Positions 23,301 to 38,392 of a DNA stretch of 64,000 bases are shown here, in pieces (position 1 is the stretch's first letter; every line of letters begins with the position of its first letter). Origin of the DNA: Hymenolepis diminuta. Lineage: Eukaryota; Platyhelminthes; Cestoda; Cyclophyllidea; Hymenolepididae. The notes below the pieces were generated by a model. That model searched no databases. It was given only the letters and a program-made list of their open reading frames with translations, and was not told the DNA's origin. The position numbers and the translations under genes were made by a program. The DNA is taken from positions 234,047 through 298,046 of the forward strand of contig CAADRB010000102.1 in NCBI GenBank assembly GCA_900708905.1, written 5' to 3'.

Positions 23301-26300
23301 AGTGTTCCAAACTGTGTTTATCTGGTTTGAGAATCAATATATTTAAAACCACCTCATTTTCTCAAGTATATTTACTTTCAGGTTCCCCTTATTTAACTTA
23401 ACTATCTCTTGGCAAGGTTACCCGGACTGACTTATAACTTCAGTTGATGTGGCTATTCAAAACCTCATTTAGTCGTCCTCTCATGAGTATGGCCTTAATA
23501 TTATTTATATTTAATAATTTAAACTAATTTCATACTGTGAAGGCGTTTCCTCTCTGGTTTCCTGCTTTCTGTCAGTACTAATGCTTTTTCTTCTGCTAAC
23601 GTGCAAAAATATGATATTAATTTTGAATGAGTAGTTCAGCCAATTCGCTGACTTTCTGCAAGGGTAGGGTTACATATAATTTGGAAATGGTCCTGTGTGT
23701 GAAACACCCAGACATTTATTCCTATATGAACTTCAGCAGGTATTTTAGCAACCGAGGGAACAATGGTATCATATCTTCAGTATAAGAACACCATGTAAAT
23801 AAGGAATAGTTTTGATGTGCCTACATTTGTGTGTAAATCGGAATGGTTTTTCAACAAAACTGATCTACAACGCCAGAAATTTGAATCACACGTTACGTAA
23901 ATATTCACGTAGGCCATTTGTCGGAAAATGATTGGTTCATTTTCTTAATTAAGTTTCGGTCACAGAGTTTAAAACTGAAGCATGGGAAGATAAAATAGGA
24001 GAATAACTTTCTACAAAGTGGAGAATTTTACGAATGTGAATTTGTGATTTGTGCCCCAATTTATCCTTTAAATTTGAACATTTTTTGAAGGGCAACCCAA
24101 GTTTAAATTGGTCTTACAAGTTTTTGAAGGATAATTAAACTGGATTTTGGCTTTAAATGTGAAATATTTCTCACGTCAATGAATTTTATTTGTTTGATAA
24201 TGTAAAGATGGCGTACACGTCTTAAATTTTATGAATTTAAAATTGAATCGTGGCATTTCGGCATAACTTTAACCTGGTTCGAATTCAATTTTGAAGCTTT
24301 GTGAAAAGAATCCGAAAAAATAGAATTCAAAGATATAATATTAATGATTTGTCCCAGCATTATCGATTTCCGCAGGCTGTCTATATGTTACCCAACATCC
24401 CTCACATTATGCAGTCATAGGCCACTCCTGACAGATTGGCAGTTATATTTGACTTAAACCATTATAATTCCAAAAGTGTTTGATCCACAATAAAAAAGAT
24501 AATTTTCATTTCTATGTTAAGTGCTTTTGAGTGATTGTATTCTGTCTTGCTTCTCTGGGATTTGATTCAACTGCAATCTAGCAGAATCTAGTGGGCAGAT
24601 AAGTCATAGCAACGCAAACCATATAGAAGGGCATTACTTAACACAACCCTACTACTTAGTTTGTCTGTTTGCGGAACTTACTAAATACTGTTTACGTAAG
24701 ACAAAGAAATGAAAGAACGATTGCTAAGCACTTTTGATTGCTTCAATGACGGCGTTCTAAGTTGTTTGAAAATTTTATTGAGAATTTTTGTTATTAATTA
24801 CCACAGGAATTGTTCCATTATAAAATTCACAAATGATTAATTGAACGGTGCAACAGTTTCGATCCCACTTGACTTTTAAATAGTTGCAAATAGTAGCCAG
24901 CGCTTCTAGACTTAAATCCAGTTTATGAATATGGCTGTAATGGTAGAAAAGCATACCTTTTCCATAGAGCAGCAGCTTTATCTAAGCGATATTAAGTTTA
25001 TTTAATTCTTGTCACTTACAAAACCAATTTACATTTAACAGAGCTAAAATATAAATTATATTTATTTAATCTTCATCTGTAAAATAAATACTTTCACTCC
25101 CAGTAATAATTGATAAGCAAAGGGTCATCAGATTTTATTTGAGTCTCTTTGTGTATCATTTCATCCGATTTTGTTGATAGTTGTAAATACTGTAATAATG
25201 AATATTAATAAATTGGAAAAAAATATCATCTTATTTGCAAAAATTGTTTGATGTCACAAGAACGACCATCATAATTACCGAATCTGTCAATAAGCACTGG
25301 AGACTACGGGTAAGAATTTGATCAGTAATCTGGGAGACCTGTGGTAAAATTTGAATATTGAAATCCAAAGCAGTGAATTGTATCTTAAAGAATTATTTTA
25401 AAAACGAGATCATATAATCAAATGGCGCAACTAGTTTTGGACCTCGATTACTCTATATCACTTGCTCTCCCAACATGAAAATTTGTAAAACTTTTATATC
25501 TTTTTGGGCTATGATAATAACTGAAAGAAATCATTATACATTTTATTGTTATTAAATAAGTTGATGCTTGAAATATATAAGGTAAATTTGAAAGGTGTGG
25601 ATTAATATTCTAACATATTATTGCAAATTAATCAGGTGGATTATATCGATTATTTATTGATGTAATTTACTTTTGCAGAAAGTGTACAAATATCAATTTT
25701 TAATTGTAAGTAATTTTAAATAACACTCCAAATTGTAATAGCAAGATTTTTACTTTCTTGTACAACATCTTAAAATCCAAAACTAGTACATTTAAAGTCA
25801 GCAAATTTAGCTATATTTTATTGAAAGAGAATCACCTATTCTACTCCAACTCCGAGTTTTATAAAACTTCACTTATAGCAAATAAATTAAGAATGGGCAG
25901 ATATCATCAGAAGATGCAAAAATACATTTCAAAATGCATAGAATAGTAGCACAAACTACTATCCGAAAGCTAGTGAATAAAATTTGCTTAAAATATTCTT
26001 GTCGGCCATAACACGGGTGTAAAGGAACAAATTTACCGAGCGGCCACATATTCTGATTTTGCACTGCCGCCTTTGCTCTTTCATATGAGCATTTCAAGCG
26101 TAAAACTGCTCAAATTAATGAAAGAACAATGTTTTCATGGACATGACTTTCAGAAGAAATAGAAAGTTCAATGATGGAAAAGATTACCAAAATGCAGAAT
26201 CAGTAACGTCTTACGGAGCGTTCTCTTCAGTGTATAAGAATTCGAAGGCAATGTATCTTATCCATTTATTATTCATAATACAATCCTTATATAAATGGAC

Positions 26301-29300
26301 TTCTCATAGTTCCAAACTCCATGAAAAAAGTTATGTTATGAAGGTTATCATTAATCAGCATTTTCCTATTGACCACTCTGGCCAATAGCGTTGCTTATTT
26401 TAAAGCAACAAAAATTAAAAATTCATTCCAGTGGAGCATTTTATATAAATATGGGTATCTTTGCATATGATCTAGATTTGCATAAAATATACTTACTTAC
26501 CTGAACACGGAAATATAACTTTGAAAAAATAAATAGGGCTTAAAGCAAAAGTATACTTCACGCGCACGTATTTTTGAATAAAAAGATGACGCATTTTAAT
26601 CAACAGACCCTTCCACACGGAACTAGATGCTATTTTTCAAAATGGCGTTGCAGAGATATTAGATAGCATGATCTTTACCACTAATAAACACCTATGGTGT
26701 TAAATAAGTAGTTTTACCTTACGCTTCAGATTAAGCTAATCAAACTCCGCCACATACAGACAATTTTAAAGGCATGTTGATTGTCCAGTTCTTCTCGATT
26801 CAACAGTCTCTAGTCTGATGTTTTAATGCAAATTTCAATTTCAAAAGAGTTGCAGCGTTAATGATATATCTCACGGAGATTTTATTCACTGAAAATAACC
26901 GTTTATCGTTTACTTTTAATTAGCCTGGCGATGAGTTAATTTCTTAGCTAACTGTCTGACATTATTATAATGTGCAAATGCACATGTCCTAATTTATATT
27001 TTTAACTCACGTTTTAATTTATTTCAATTAATTTGAATATATTAAATGCAAAAACAAAATAGGCGAAATCTGAATGAATTCAAAATCTATAAATAGGCCA
27101 AGCTTGGCTGCTTTTGTTGATTAATAGAATAATTTTTAATTCTTTCAGTTGAATGCAACTTTGTTGCATAATTTCTCATCTCATCTTAATTTCTTTTATT
27201 TCACTGATTCCCAGTTACTACGTAAATTTAATTGAATTTATCATTTGGACCTCGTTACTATTTTATTTTTCTTGCAGCTATATGAATTTATGGCTGAAAA
27301 ATAAGTAAAACGCAGTGGTTAGGCAAGAAAAAACACTTAAAAAAGTCCGGAAAATAAAATTTAAGTAATAAAAAATTGCCGCTATAATTCAGCTAAATGA
27401 CAATGGGACGAGTTTTGTCATTTGAAAACTTTAGACAATATCGCCTGGTTATATTTATTTAGCAATCTTCAACAGTCATTTTTGATTAACCTTCATTTTG
27501 ATTTGCCTACGCATATTTTGTACTTAAAATAATAAATTGTTTTATATCGCAAAATTTATTTAAAAATCATATTATCGTTACTTACATGATATTTTTCATT
27601 AAATTAGCTGATAAATTAGAATAATATTTTGCTATGCTTAACATAGACAAAGAATGTTGTGCACATTTACAATAAAGTTGGAGGCAGCAAATATTGTAGT
27701 CATGTAAATTAGAACAAAATATTTAAACAATTTGAAAAAAGTTAAAATTTCCCAGTGGGTACTTCCTCCTGCTCTTCTTTAGTGCCTGGAATTCTGCAAG
27801 TTTTACCTATGAAAAAACATTAAATTCAGCAAAAAAACAATACAAATCTAATATTGCAAGACTTGGATTTGTTTGAATGGTATGATTTTGTAGATGGCAT
27901 AGACAAAAATTTTTCTTCTCTTATCTTATTTATTTATAGCATTATTTTCTATATTTGTTATTGTGCTTACATGTAAATTAGATTGCTGGATGGATTGTAT
28001 TTTAAATCAGTTTAAATCTAGAGTCAAATCAATGATCTCAGAACTTATTGCTAACACTAAACCTAAATCAACAAAAAAATGCTGTTTAAGGGAAATATTT
28101 TTGTTTGGTATTTTAATAATCTTAATATTTATCAAAGACAAACATAGAAATCAGATTAAGTATAAAAATTAACTTAAAGCGGATTAATATCGCACACTAA
28201 CATTTAAAGGTCTTTGAAGATTTATGGTTTATTAAAAGTCATCTCTATCTAACCAATCTACCCTATAAATAAGGAAAAAAAGATAATTTTAAACTGAAAT
28301 AAAAATAATGATAAAAGTATATACTCACCATATTTATTACACTCTTTTCTTCTTGAAAATTGAAGTTCTAGTATTAAATCGAGAAATATTAGAAAAAGTA
28401 GGTTTTTTGGGGTAAAAGTCAATATTTTTTAGTAAAGTGTCTAACTGTCTTTTCACTACATTTACGTGTTTTCTCATTCCTATTCTGCTTCTTGATGTAC
28501 TTTGTAACAAATATAAATCAATAATCCCACGAAGCCTATTGGAGAATTCCTAATATCGCAATGTAGATAAGTTTCTGGTTACTAGCACATATTTTTAAAT
28601 ATGCACCGATTTTAAAGAAGAATGTCAAATTCCGATTTAAATTTCCGACTATCTTTATTCACTATTTGACCTTTGCAGAAATGCTAAAACATATTTTTAT
28701 ATTTATTTTGAATGAAGTATACGTCTAATTCAATGTCCATAATCTATAAGAAAAGTAAATGCAAGAGTGATTATTCCTGAGAAATCGAATTTCATTTTCC
28801 TCTATCAAATATATATTATAAGAGTTTAGAGCGGAACCCTTTGCTCGTTCTTTCTCTGCAGTTATCAGAATTTAATATGGAAATAAGATTTTTTTATTTT
28901 CCAAGAAACCACTTGCCTATTTACGTACATATAAGGTTAATAGAATGTATCGAATTGTTGTAGGAGCATGATTTCTTTGACATTTAAGCACATCGAGTTA
29001 TTTTTATTATAATTTTTATTATTAACACGATAAATCTCATACTTAAAATTCATCATTATACGTTGACGCGTTAAAATTTTCGCCTTTTATTTATATGAAG
29101 AACAAATAAATTTCGTTGCAACTTTTAATTATGCTTTAGCTTTTATCGTCTAAAATTAGCCTCAAAAATAAATATATCGGCACACTTCTCCTAATTACGA
29201 CGCTCTTTCTCATAAGATGGTAATAATTGATTAACGTTTAATGCGACATAGTTAATCCTTGATATTAAGTTTAAAGATACATAAACTTTGACAAATGAGT

Positions 29301-32300
29301 TATCCTTCTTGGTCCTTAAACAAAACCCGTTTTATATTCCATCAATAGATTAATCAAATTTGTCCTGTAATACATGATTTTGGTAAAAAATATCACTTTC
29401 TAAGTTATTCCATATAAAACCGTAACTGTATACATTTAAAATCTCTTGAAAATTTTGTTCAGATCTATCCTACGGAAAAGTTATACTTAATTTCGCAACA
29501 AAATAACATTAACACGCTTAATATTTTGCTGAAAAATTTAAAATCAACCGTTTCGTGGATTGAATAAAATCGAAGGGAGGTGAGGTATTGCCGCTGCCGC
29601 AATTTGGTTTTTTTGCTATCAGTTGAGATTTGAATAGGAAAATCGTTCATTTCGAACATCTAAATTTCCAAACTTTCAGTCATAAAATATACTGTTAAAG
29701 AGATGGCATAACAATGGAGAAATGTTCAAAATTAATGTTACTGCTAATTAAATTACTAATATACAGCAACAGCAATTTTATGTTGGTTAATTTAAAATCC
29801 ACAAACTGGGAAAATTTTTTCAAATTATAGCACTTCGTGAAAGATATCACTGTTTTCTTTTAATTTTCTTTCTGCTTAGTTTTTACTTACCTATTTTTAA
29901 ACATTTCTTTCTCGCATCTTTCAAATATTGCTAACTTAGAGCGGATGCATCCGATTTTATGACTGGGATCGAAGTCTAGAATAAGTTGGGTGACAATTCA
30001 GTGTCGTAAAAATCGGATTTCATCTCGATTTGAAGATTTTTAAAGTCTGAAATGTAATATTATCATTTAATACACCTCTTCATAAACAGCAAATGGTATA
30101 TGTAGAATTTGGACGCAACGGTTTTTCAAAAATATAGATGTTGATCAAGCAGAAATCACTTTTTATATGGTTTTATCAGTTTAAATCTAAAAACAGGAAT
30201 CATTCTTCTAAGGAAAATATAGAACTCGCTTGAAAGACAGTTACCAAAATTTCGCTCTAGTTTTTGATGTCCTGGGCATAACTTTTGGAAATTGGAAGAT
30301 ATAGACTGTTTTAATAAATCAGCTAGAATTTACATAATCAGCTAAAGCATTGGTAGAGTGAAAATGGTCGCAACATTAGGAAATTATCTTCTCCTGCTTC
30401 TTGTATTTCTTCGATATCTTCTGTTTCAAATTCTTTTAACGATCAAGATTAAAATAATTTCAGTCCAATTCACGACACGTCATTTGACCTAATTTAAAGT
30501 GTCCGCATGTCCCCTTATTTATAGTTGCGTCCTTAAGGTCATCAATCCCAATGGCTCACTAGCAGCTGTTGCCCAAATGAAAATATAAAACTTTCCACTT
30601 AAGTGCGAAAAAATAATTTCGATTATCAATTTGAAATCACCTTCCCATTTACAGACAGGGAACTTTCAATTTACTTTAAGAATCTAATGAAAAGAAAATT
30701 TGCATCTGCCCCTCTTATACAAAATTTCAATTGCATTTCTTATGAAATGTAAGTATCAACGTTTTAATTAGTTTAACATGTACAGCACGGTTACTGATCT
30801 GGAATTTAACATATACATATGTATAGTGGAATGTTCCTCCTTGTTCTTTTAACTAATGGCAACCAACATTTTCCGGAGAGATAAATGAAGTGGTCAACCA
30901 GACTTGTTAGTATTTGTCAAGAGTAAGTAAATGCGCATGATTTTTCTACCGTAGAGACTGCCGAATGCTATTCCCCTTCATGAAATGATTCTTAATATAA
31001 CATTACTGCTACATTTGATCCATGTGGTATTAATATTTAAAAAAGTAGAATTATATAAGAAATTTCAGTATGGGTAATTTAAAAGAAAAAGCGTCAAAAC
31101 AAATTGAATTTGTAGTTGAATTTATTATTCAGTCTTTAATAGCGTCATTTGGGTAAAGTATATTTTGGGTCCAGAGTCATGGAGGGTGATCCACATTCGA
31201 TAAAAATGTACGGTCTCCGTATTGTGTATCTGAGTGCTAATGTGCATAAATAAAATTTACATCACGGATTGCATTTTCCTCTATAATTCAGCCGTTATCA
31301 AATCTACCTATTTTAGTGATATGTGAAGAATTCATTGAAAAAAATGGTATCTGTTACCATTTATATTTATAGTGATTTATAAGATGGATGAAAATCGGGC
31401 TTACTAACCGAAGAAGATTTTTTTCATTTTTTCTCCGGAATTACAACATCTTTAATTCATTTCTAAAATACCAGTTTTATCGTTAGGGAGGAGCAAAAAG
31501 GTAGTGGAAAGAGTTTTGTTGTAGCAATATTTAAATAGCAATTCTTGTTCAAAGTTAGTTATTTTAACTCCATAACTTAATTTTAATTCACAAATCATTT
31601 GATCTATTTCTAATTTTTAACATGTATTCAGACAATTTAATGTTATGGGGAAAAAACTACTGAAGCAGCTTTCGATTTATTTCACTCTTATTAATCAGTA
31701 CATTTATAAAGTTGTCATCTAGTTCATACAACAATGCTATGCATTGTGTAGACTAAATTTCTAGCAGAATCCTGTGTAAAAGAATGAAAATAATCATTTG
31801 TTCTAACATATTTTCCACCTTTTAGCATGACTTTGCTTTTCTTCCACGGAAGATTTGTTAATTAATAGAAATCTGTAAATGGCAATATAAAATAAGTTAC
31901 TTTGGACAGGAAGAGAGCATAACCGAAGATGTTGTCTTTGTATAAAACAACCATTTATGTCAGTAACATTAAAAACATGTATTTTTATTTTATTTATGTT
32001 GGTAACTAATGACAAAATTACGGAAGAAAAAGATATTTCCTTTTCTGTAGGGGAGAAAACAAAAATGCAATATCCGGTGTTACTTTTAATTATGCTTAAA
32101 AATACGCTGAAATGTTGAATCGAATCAATTAGACATGTTTTATCAAAGAAACGTACCAATCGCAATTGACTATGGAAAATTATTTATGCTGATTAATTAA
32201 GGGGGTTGTAAATTAGAACTCAACATTCTTGTGGTTTTACTTTAAATGCCTTGGCAAAATGTTGCAATTTCCTGGAGATATATAAACAAGAGTATGTATA

Positions 32301-35300
32301 GCAATAATCTGTCACAAAAACTGTATTTGCAATTAATCAGAACAGAAATTCCACTAGTATTTACTAGAGTCATAATTTTGGCCTGTAACTATCACTGTTT
32401 TAACTCGGTGCCAAAATGTTGTAATACAAAGTCAAAGTTTGCTACATTTACTTCTACCCCAAGGATTTGAACAGACAAGATTAATCCGGTAATTAAGGTT
32501 TTATTGATGAAAGTATAATTCTATTTATAGACATGGTAATAAGATTTGTCCTAGTTGTGGTTAACCGGAGAAGACTGAGACAATCATTAATCGATGTGTC
32601 AAAATAAGTTTGGTCAAACAACGAGGTGGTCAATGAATAGCAATCGTCCTTGTATTGTCATGATTTTCATAGTGGTATGGCAAATAGGTAGCATTCATAT
32701 TGCACGATAAGACATCACTTTACCCCGCTTTTGATCCCCGTGTATATAACTCATTCAAACTACATGAGCGGTCAAGATCTATTAAAATTCTGAATACCCA
32801 ACTTGTCTTTGATGTTGTCAAAAGGGACCCACTAATTTTATAATTCACTTAAGATGTATTAGAGAGGCACTAATACAGACAATTTAATATTTAAATATAC
32901 AGAATTATTTTGTATAAAAATTTTGTTTACAATCTGATACACTAAACTGAAAAAAATGATTTTAAATTAATTAAACCAGATGCCAGTGTTTTTGGTTCAT
33001 GGATATTCGTTATGTGCATAATTTTGTTTTAAAATCAATTCTTCAACAAAGTAGATTATGATATATTTATATGAATCGTATATTTTTGCGCTCTAATTCG
33101 TTTGTTTACGTTCGCTCCTTTCCTGTTTGCTGAAAGTGCAATTGATTGAATATGAAACTAAAGTGTTTCAACTTGGCTATACTAAAATAGAGAGCCACTT
33201 AACTCTGACCATGTAAATAAATATGTATATTCTGCATGGACAATGAACATTAATGATGCGTTATGAACGACATCTATCCATAAATTGTTATTTCAAAGTT
33301 TATTAAATGACTGATTCCCAACACTGGATAGCATATAATTCGATATTAACTTTTCGCAAAAAAATAATATTTAGTTGAAGAAAATACGAACATGCATTGG
33401 ACAATTCAATTTAATTTTGTAGTTCTAGACAAAGTTAATGATATATATATATATAGCATGACATTTGCATGCTTTATAAAATCTTCATGGCCAGTAATAT
33501 GACCTTTGCAAGCGCTCCGTCTAGAGTTAAAAAAATCTAGAAATTTCCCGTTAAGTCGGAAGAAAATATTCTTGGCCATAGAAATTTTTCATTTTGCTTT
33601 CGATATTGCAAAATTGTTAAATTTAAATTACAATTTTCTTCTATTTTAAAAAGCGAGTGGCCAATAACTGATTAAATTTATTGGCTCTTTTGTTTATTTG
33701 CTCACTATTCATTAAGGCTTTGTTCAAAGAAATGTAAAAAATGTTGAGTGACTTGAATTACGAATTTCTGAAAGTACAACATGGAAAATGACAAAATAAT
33801 TAAATTTGTCTATTTGAAATATTCGCTGCGTAATCGCCAAAGTAGAAATGAAATTTGAGAATAAAGTGCCTATAATTTGAAGTTAATTGAATCCTTATTT
33901 AGTAAATAAATCCCCGATTTTGGATTGGCTGATAAAACTATTGATTAAGAACTTTCTAGCTGGGCATAACTGGGATATCTAAAAGAAGACAAAGAAAGTT
34001 TATTTACATATTAAATTATTCACATGAATAATGGTAAAACGTTTCGCTCATAACATGAAATGGCATTAAAATGAAAGCAATATTTATATGATTCAAAAAT
34101 AAGAATAGTTACTGTTCATCAAAACGAAAAATGCGCCTCGCTCCCAATCATTAATAATTGAAAGTACTTGATTTAGTGTATTATTAGGAATTTCAGAATA
34201 AAAATTAGTGAAAATACCAAAATGACAATTTTGAAAATGTTTGAACAAAAAAATTATCAGTATTATATATTATTTCGTATTTATTTAATATATACAACGG
34301 CATTTTTATATTTATCTATGATTAAACAGTTCATAATTTTACTTTCAATTTTCACCAGTTTTTTTCAACTTTCTAACAAAAAGTGATATCAGACGCCTAA
34401 TTTGACTTATAATAATAGGTTATGACTTTAATAGAATTAAGTGATTTAATGTAAAGACAGTGATTATCAAATCTATGGCTCCTAACCGCTTAGTTGCTAT
34501 CCCCCATTTTTCCAGAACTTGATGCCAGAGAATATATCCACTAAGCTTATTTCGTTGATACAAGGATGAGATGGCAATTTTGAATTTTGTACGATTTCAT
34601 ATCAACAGATTGCCGGTCTGAGATGATTTTAGCAAATTAACTTAATACAGTGAGAGAAGTAAACTGAATGGTGTTGAGAAGCCCTCATGTATAAAGTTAA
34701 TAATTCTTTTCAAAAGAAAAAAATAGAGATCAAAATGAATTTGAATATCTGTATTAATTCCATAATAATGAATAAATATAAATTTTTAATCAATGAATCA
34801 ACAGGTCTGTGCGATAGACCTTTGAAGAAAGATATGTTGCATATATTTTCTCTGAGATTTAAATGTTTCGTCTGATATTAATCTCGATTTTAACTAATTT
34901 AAATAATGATTAAGGTAATTCAAAGTTGTTTTGGTTATTATCATAAAGAATTATATTTAAATCTATTTCTATTAGGTGCCTTATTTCAGGATCTATTTAC
35001 ATATTTTTCTTTCAGTTAAGAATTTTGATAAATTATGATCGATATTTATTAAGACGTAGCGTTTCACCTGCATCTCAAACGCAGATGAGACTGAGGTAAA
35101 AACCGAGCTGATTGGTTATCAAAAGGATGCTTTTATTTAAGTATTTAACCTGAAATGGGTGTTATAGAGAAATTTTAGAGTTAAAATTTGCTCTTCATTA
35201 GTAATCTACTATTAAATAAAGATAATGCGCTTTCAATCAATGTAAGCAGGTTAGGTATAATTAAATTAAATTATTTTCTATATAAGGTAAATTTGTTGAT

Positions 35301-35856
35301 TTTTCGTGAATGCGAATTGAGTAAAAACTGAAGAGCATGAGCCGTTTGAAGTAAATTGCAACTTTCAAGTAGCCGTTTTAAGTGTATGTTTATTATGTTA
35401 CTATCTAGATAAAATCACAGGAACAATCGCATAGTGAATGCTTTACCCTAATTAGTTCTTTTAACAATGCACTTAACCAATCAAGAACTTGAGGATCATT
35501 CTAATAAATATGCTTTCGTTTTTAAATATCAATCCTGTAGAAAGGTTAATGCAATCGATCAATTCAATTCTGTGCGGCAAAAGTAAATGGCAAGAGAAAT
35601 CATATTTTGGAAAATATATTTTAATGAATCGGATTTTCCCTTTCGCTCTGTGAGCATTACGGTTGAATATAAATCCAACATTGTGACTAAAACATGAGGT
35701 AGCACCAAGTCTAAAGAAGCTACTTTTATAATTTGACTAGTAGTACTTCGAGATATCCTCTTTAAATAGAATATCTTAATGGCTCACGGGGTAAAAAAAT
35801 CATTTTTTAGAATTCAAAGAATGAGAATTGAATCTTACAGATAGTACTTTAAATGA
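20345..35856. other. Gene desert, nothing recognised
   Basis: About 15.5 kb of AT-rich sequence. All open frames are under about 120 codons (the longest is 31803-32165 on the - strand), with biased AT-driven composition and no domain. A (TA)n run lies at about 33441-33457. Short unrecognised exons or diverged repeats may be present. Confidence 0.5.
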
Positions 35857-35907
35857 NNNNNNNNNNNNNNNNNNNNNNNNNNNNNNNNNNNNNNNNNNNN
35901 NNNNNNN
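35857..35907. other. Assembly gap (51 N)
   Basis: A run of unknown bases. The possible exon at 35984-36157 lies immediately after it. Confidence 0.99.
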
Positions 35908-35983
35908 AAGAAGGAAGAGATCGATGAAAGTGCTGAGATCAGAAATAAGTCGTAACCGCTTATGAAACAGCAGAACTTTGTAA

Positions 35984-36157
35984 GAAAGTGCAATAGGTAG
36001 TCAAATAGTATATTCTAGTTTATGTGTCATATTGTTATTTGTTTATTGGTCAACGATAGGTGTATGTGATGCGTTATGGCAAATAGTTCAAGCAAAGCCA
36101 AAGGGGACAACCGCGCCTAATGCGAACGCTGAAAATTCTGAAGGAAATAATGGGCTG
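35984..36157 (+). other. Possible orphan exon with a membrane segment
   Basis: An open frame with no ATG runs from a TAA just upstream to 36178. It encodes a hydrophobic segment (SLCVILLFVYWSTIGVCDALW) followed by a polar stretch (QIVQAKPKGTTAPNANAENS). The second half is clearly less AT-rich than its surroundings. A GTACGT donor-like site follows at 36158 and AG acceptor-like sites lie at about 35997-36000. The layout would fit a signal/membrane anchor exon, but no family is recognised and no partner exon was found. Chance remains possible. Confidence 0.25.
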
Positions 36158-36178
36158 GTACGTATCTTATTGTTCTGA

Positions 36179-38392
36179 AATTTAAAAGGTTTAAGATACC
36201 TACGACAAAAGGAACCTAATATTTAAATAATTTTAGTCAAAAGCATTGTAACTTCTTTTAAAATGTAAATTTTAACAGTTACATTAGTATTAAACAGTCA
36301 TTATATTGAAGAATGTTCAGCAATTTTGCTATTAAGGTCATTTTACGAATATTTGAGTAAAATAACTATGTGAAATTTTCAGAAGAAACAATTAACTGAC
36401 ATTTATCTGTTCAAAATTTGAGACAAACCTGTTTTTGACGTAAACTTTGAAGAAAGCATATTTCCAACTTCTATGGAGCAGTTTTATTGTGTCAGTTTAT
36501 GCAAAAAGCATGTAAAAAAGGTCATAAAAGCTTTATTTCATAAAACTTCTACAGCTGATTTTTTAAAATTCATATTAAAAGTTTCGGACTTCCTGTGCTT
36601 GTTTGAATACTAGTTACAAATAACAGCCATAAGTATTTTTATCGAATGATGCCACATTGAAATCAAATAACTTTTATTACTGCAAATAAATTTGCCTATT
36701 GAAAACCTTTATAACCATTGATAGATAAGAATTTTTACTTTAAAAGCTGTATATTTATTCATGCACAATTAAGTTAGCGATAGTGAATTTTGCTTCTTAA
36801 CTGCATTAATGATTATCACTTAGAATTTTCATTGTATGAAGCTAATGATCAAGTCCTTTATTTGTCAGAACCTATCTGCGGAAAGATAAAAGACGGGAAA
36901 TAATTTATTTACATCTTGCTGGGTTAGTACAGAAGAGTATTCTGTTTGAAGTTCTGTTTTTTATAGTTTTACGGACAACTCATAAATCGGGAGGTTTCTA
37001 GAACACACTCTCTATCTTTTGTCATTTTTTAGGACTGCCATATATATACTGGACTTACAATCTTAAAATAATTGTAACTTTTGGTTTTTAAATGTTTTGA
37101 AAATTGTAAACTTGATATGAATTTGCTGTTGGCGTGCAGTAGTTTGAATTATTAATTTTATTACATTACCCTTATTTATTTATTCAAATAAAAACAATGT
37201 ATTACGTTAAATAATATAAATATTTATATATACTATAATTATATATTGTGGACTGCTAAATATTAAAAAATAATATCGTTAAATTGTCTTGCCAATTAAT
37301 AAAAAAATTCACCTTCGATTACAAAATCGAATCCCATAGAGACTGAGTGAATCACAACAAGGAAACGACTGCGCATATTTGTAAACTTCCCTAAGTTCAA
37401 GCATTTCATAGAAGTAAAAACAAATATCTGATAATTGTTTCATCCATTAGTTCAGCTAAATGAAATTAAATTTTATAACGAATATAAAATAATATCTGAA
37501 TTATTTGCATTCTCAATTTCTTAAATACTCTTGTATCACTGGAACATGTCTAAAGCAGGATTTTAATTCTATGATTTATTTGAATTTAACAAAGTTACTA
37601 ATTACTTGACCTGACATTAGAACAAATTGCTCTACTTATTTAAAACACATGCTGTTTAGTTTATACTACTCATACGCAACCATGTGCAAGAATTTTGAGT
37701 TCCATTTTACTGCGTATATTTCAATATTTTTTTAAAAATTATAATACATATCACTTAAATAGGAGTATATGATTTGAAATTCATTTTGAGATTGATGGAA
37801 ATTATATTCTTAAGCAATATTTTATTTGCTTCATTTTACTCTGGAAAAATTCGCCAAATCCGAAAGAAACGACCAATAGGACAATCTCTATTTAGTCTTC
37901 CATATATTTAGGGAGCAGTCTTAACTGATGAAGCTTGTGGATTATCTCATTATTATAATGCTCTATGAATGCACACTCTAGATGAAATCAGTTTGTAATT
38001 AAACAAAAATTATTTTCAAGAATACTGAGTACCTTTATTCACATTAATACGAACAAGCTGGTATATTTCCTAAATGAAACAAACAAATATAAAATGCAGT
38101 AAAAGGATCCACTGTGAATTACACAAACAGATCAACGAAAATTAGAATTTAAAATCAAAATACCAAATATGAAAACCAATTTACTGCCAGAAAAATTCCA
38201 TTTTTTCCAAAAATTCATAATATTATATTTAATTTTTGGAATTTTTTCTCTGTTACTGGACGCTATTGGTCTGCAACGCATGTAGGATGAATCCCTCTTT
38301 TCTGAAATATTTTATCTTACAGCTTTCCTAACTATTACCAAATTTGATTATCTGTCCTCACAAGTTATCTCTGTAAACCTTTAACCATTCCT
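36179..38392. other. Intergenic, nothing recognised
   Basis: Very AT-rich sequence with no coding signal or recognisable repeat. Confidence 0.5.

Noticed and set aside
31803..32165. 120-codon - strand open frame in the gene desert
   Set aside because: AT-driven composition, no domain, no splice or promoter context; expected by chance at this length in 15 kb.
33441..33457. (TA)n run as an origin or promoter
   Set aside because: Simple microsatellite; no supporting signals.
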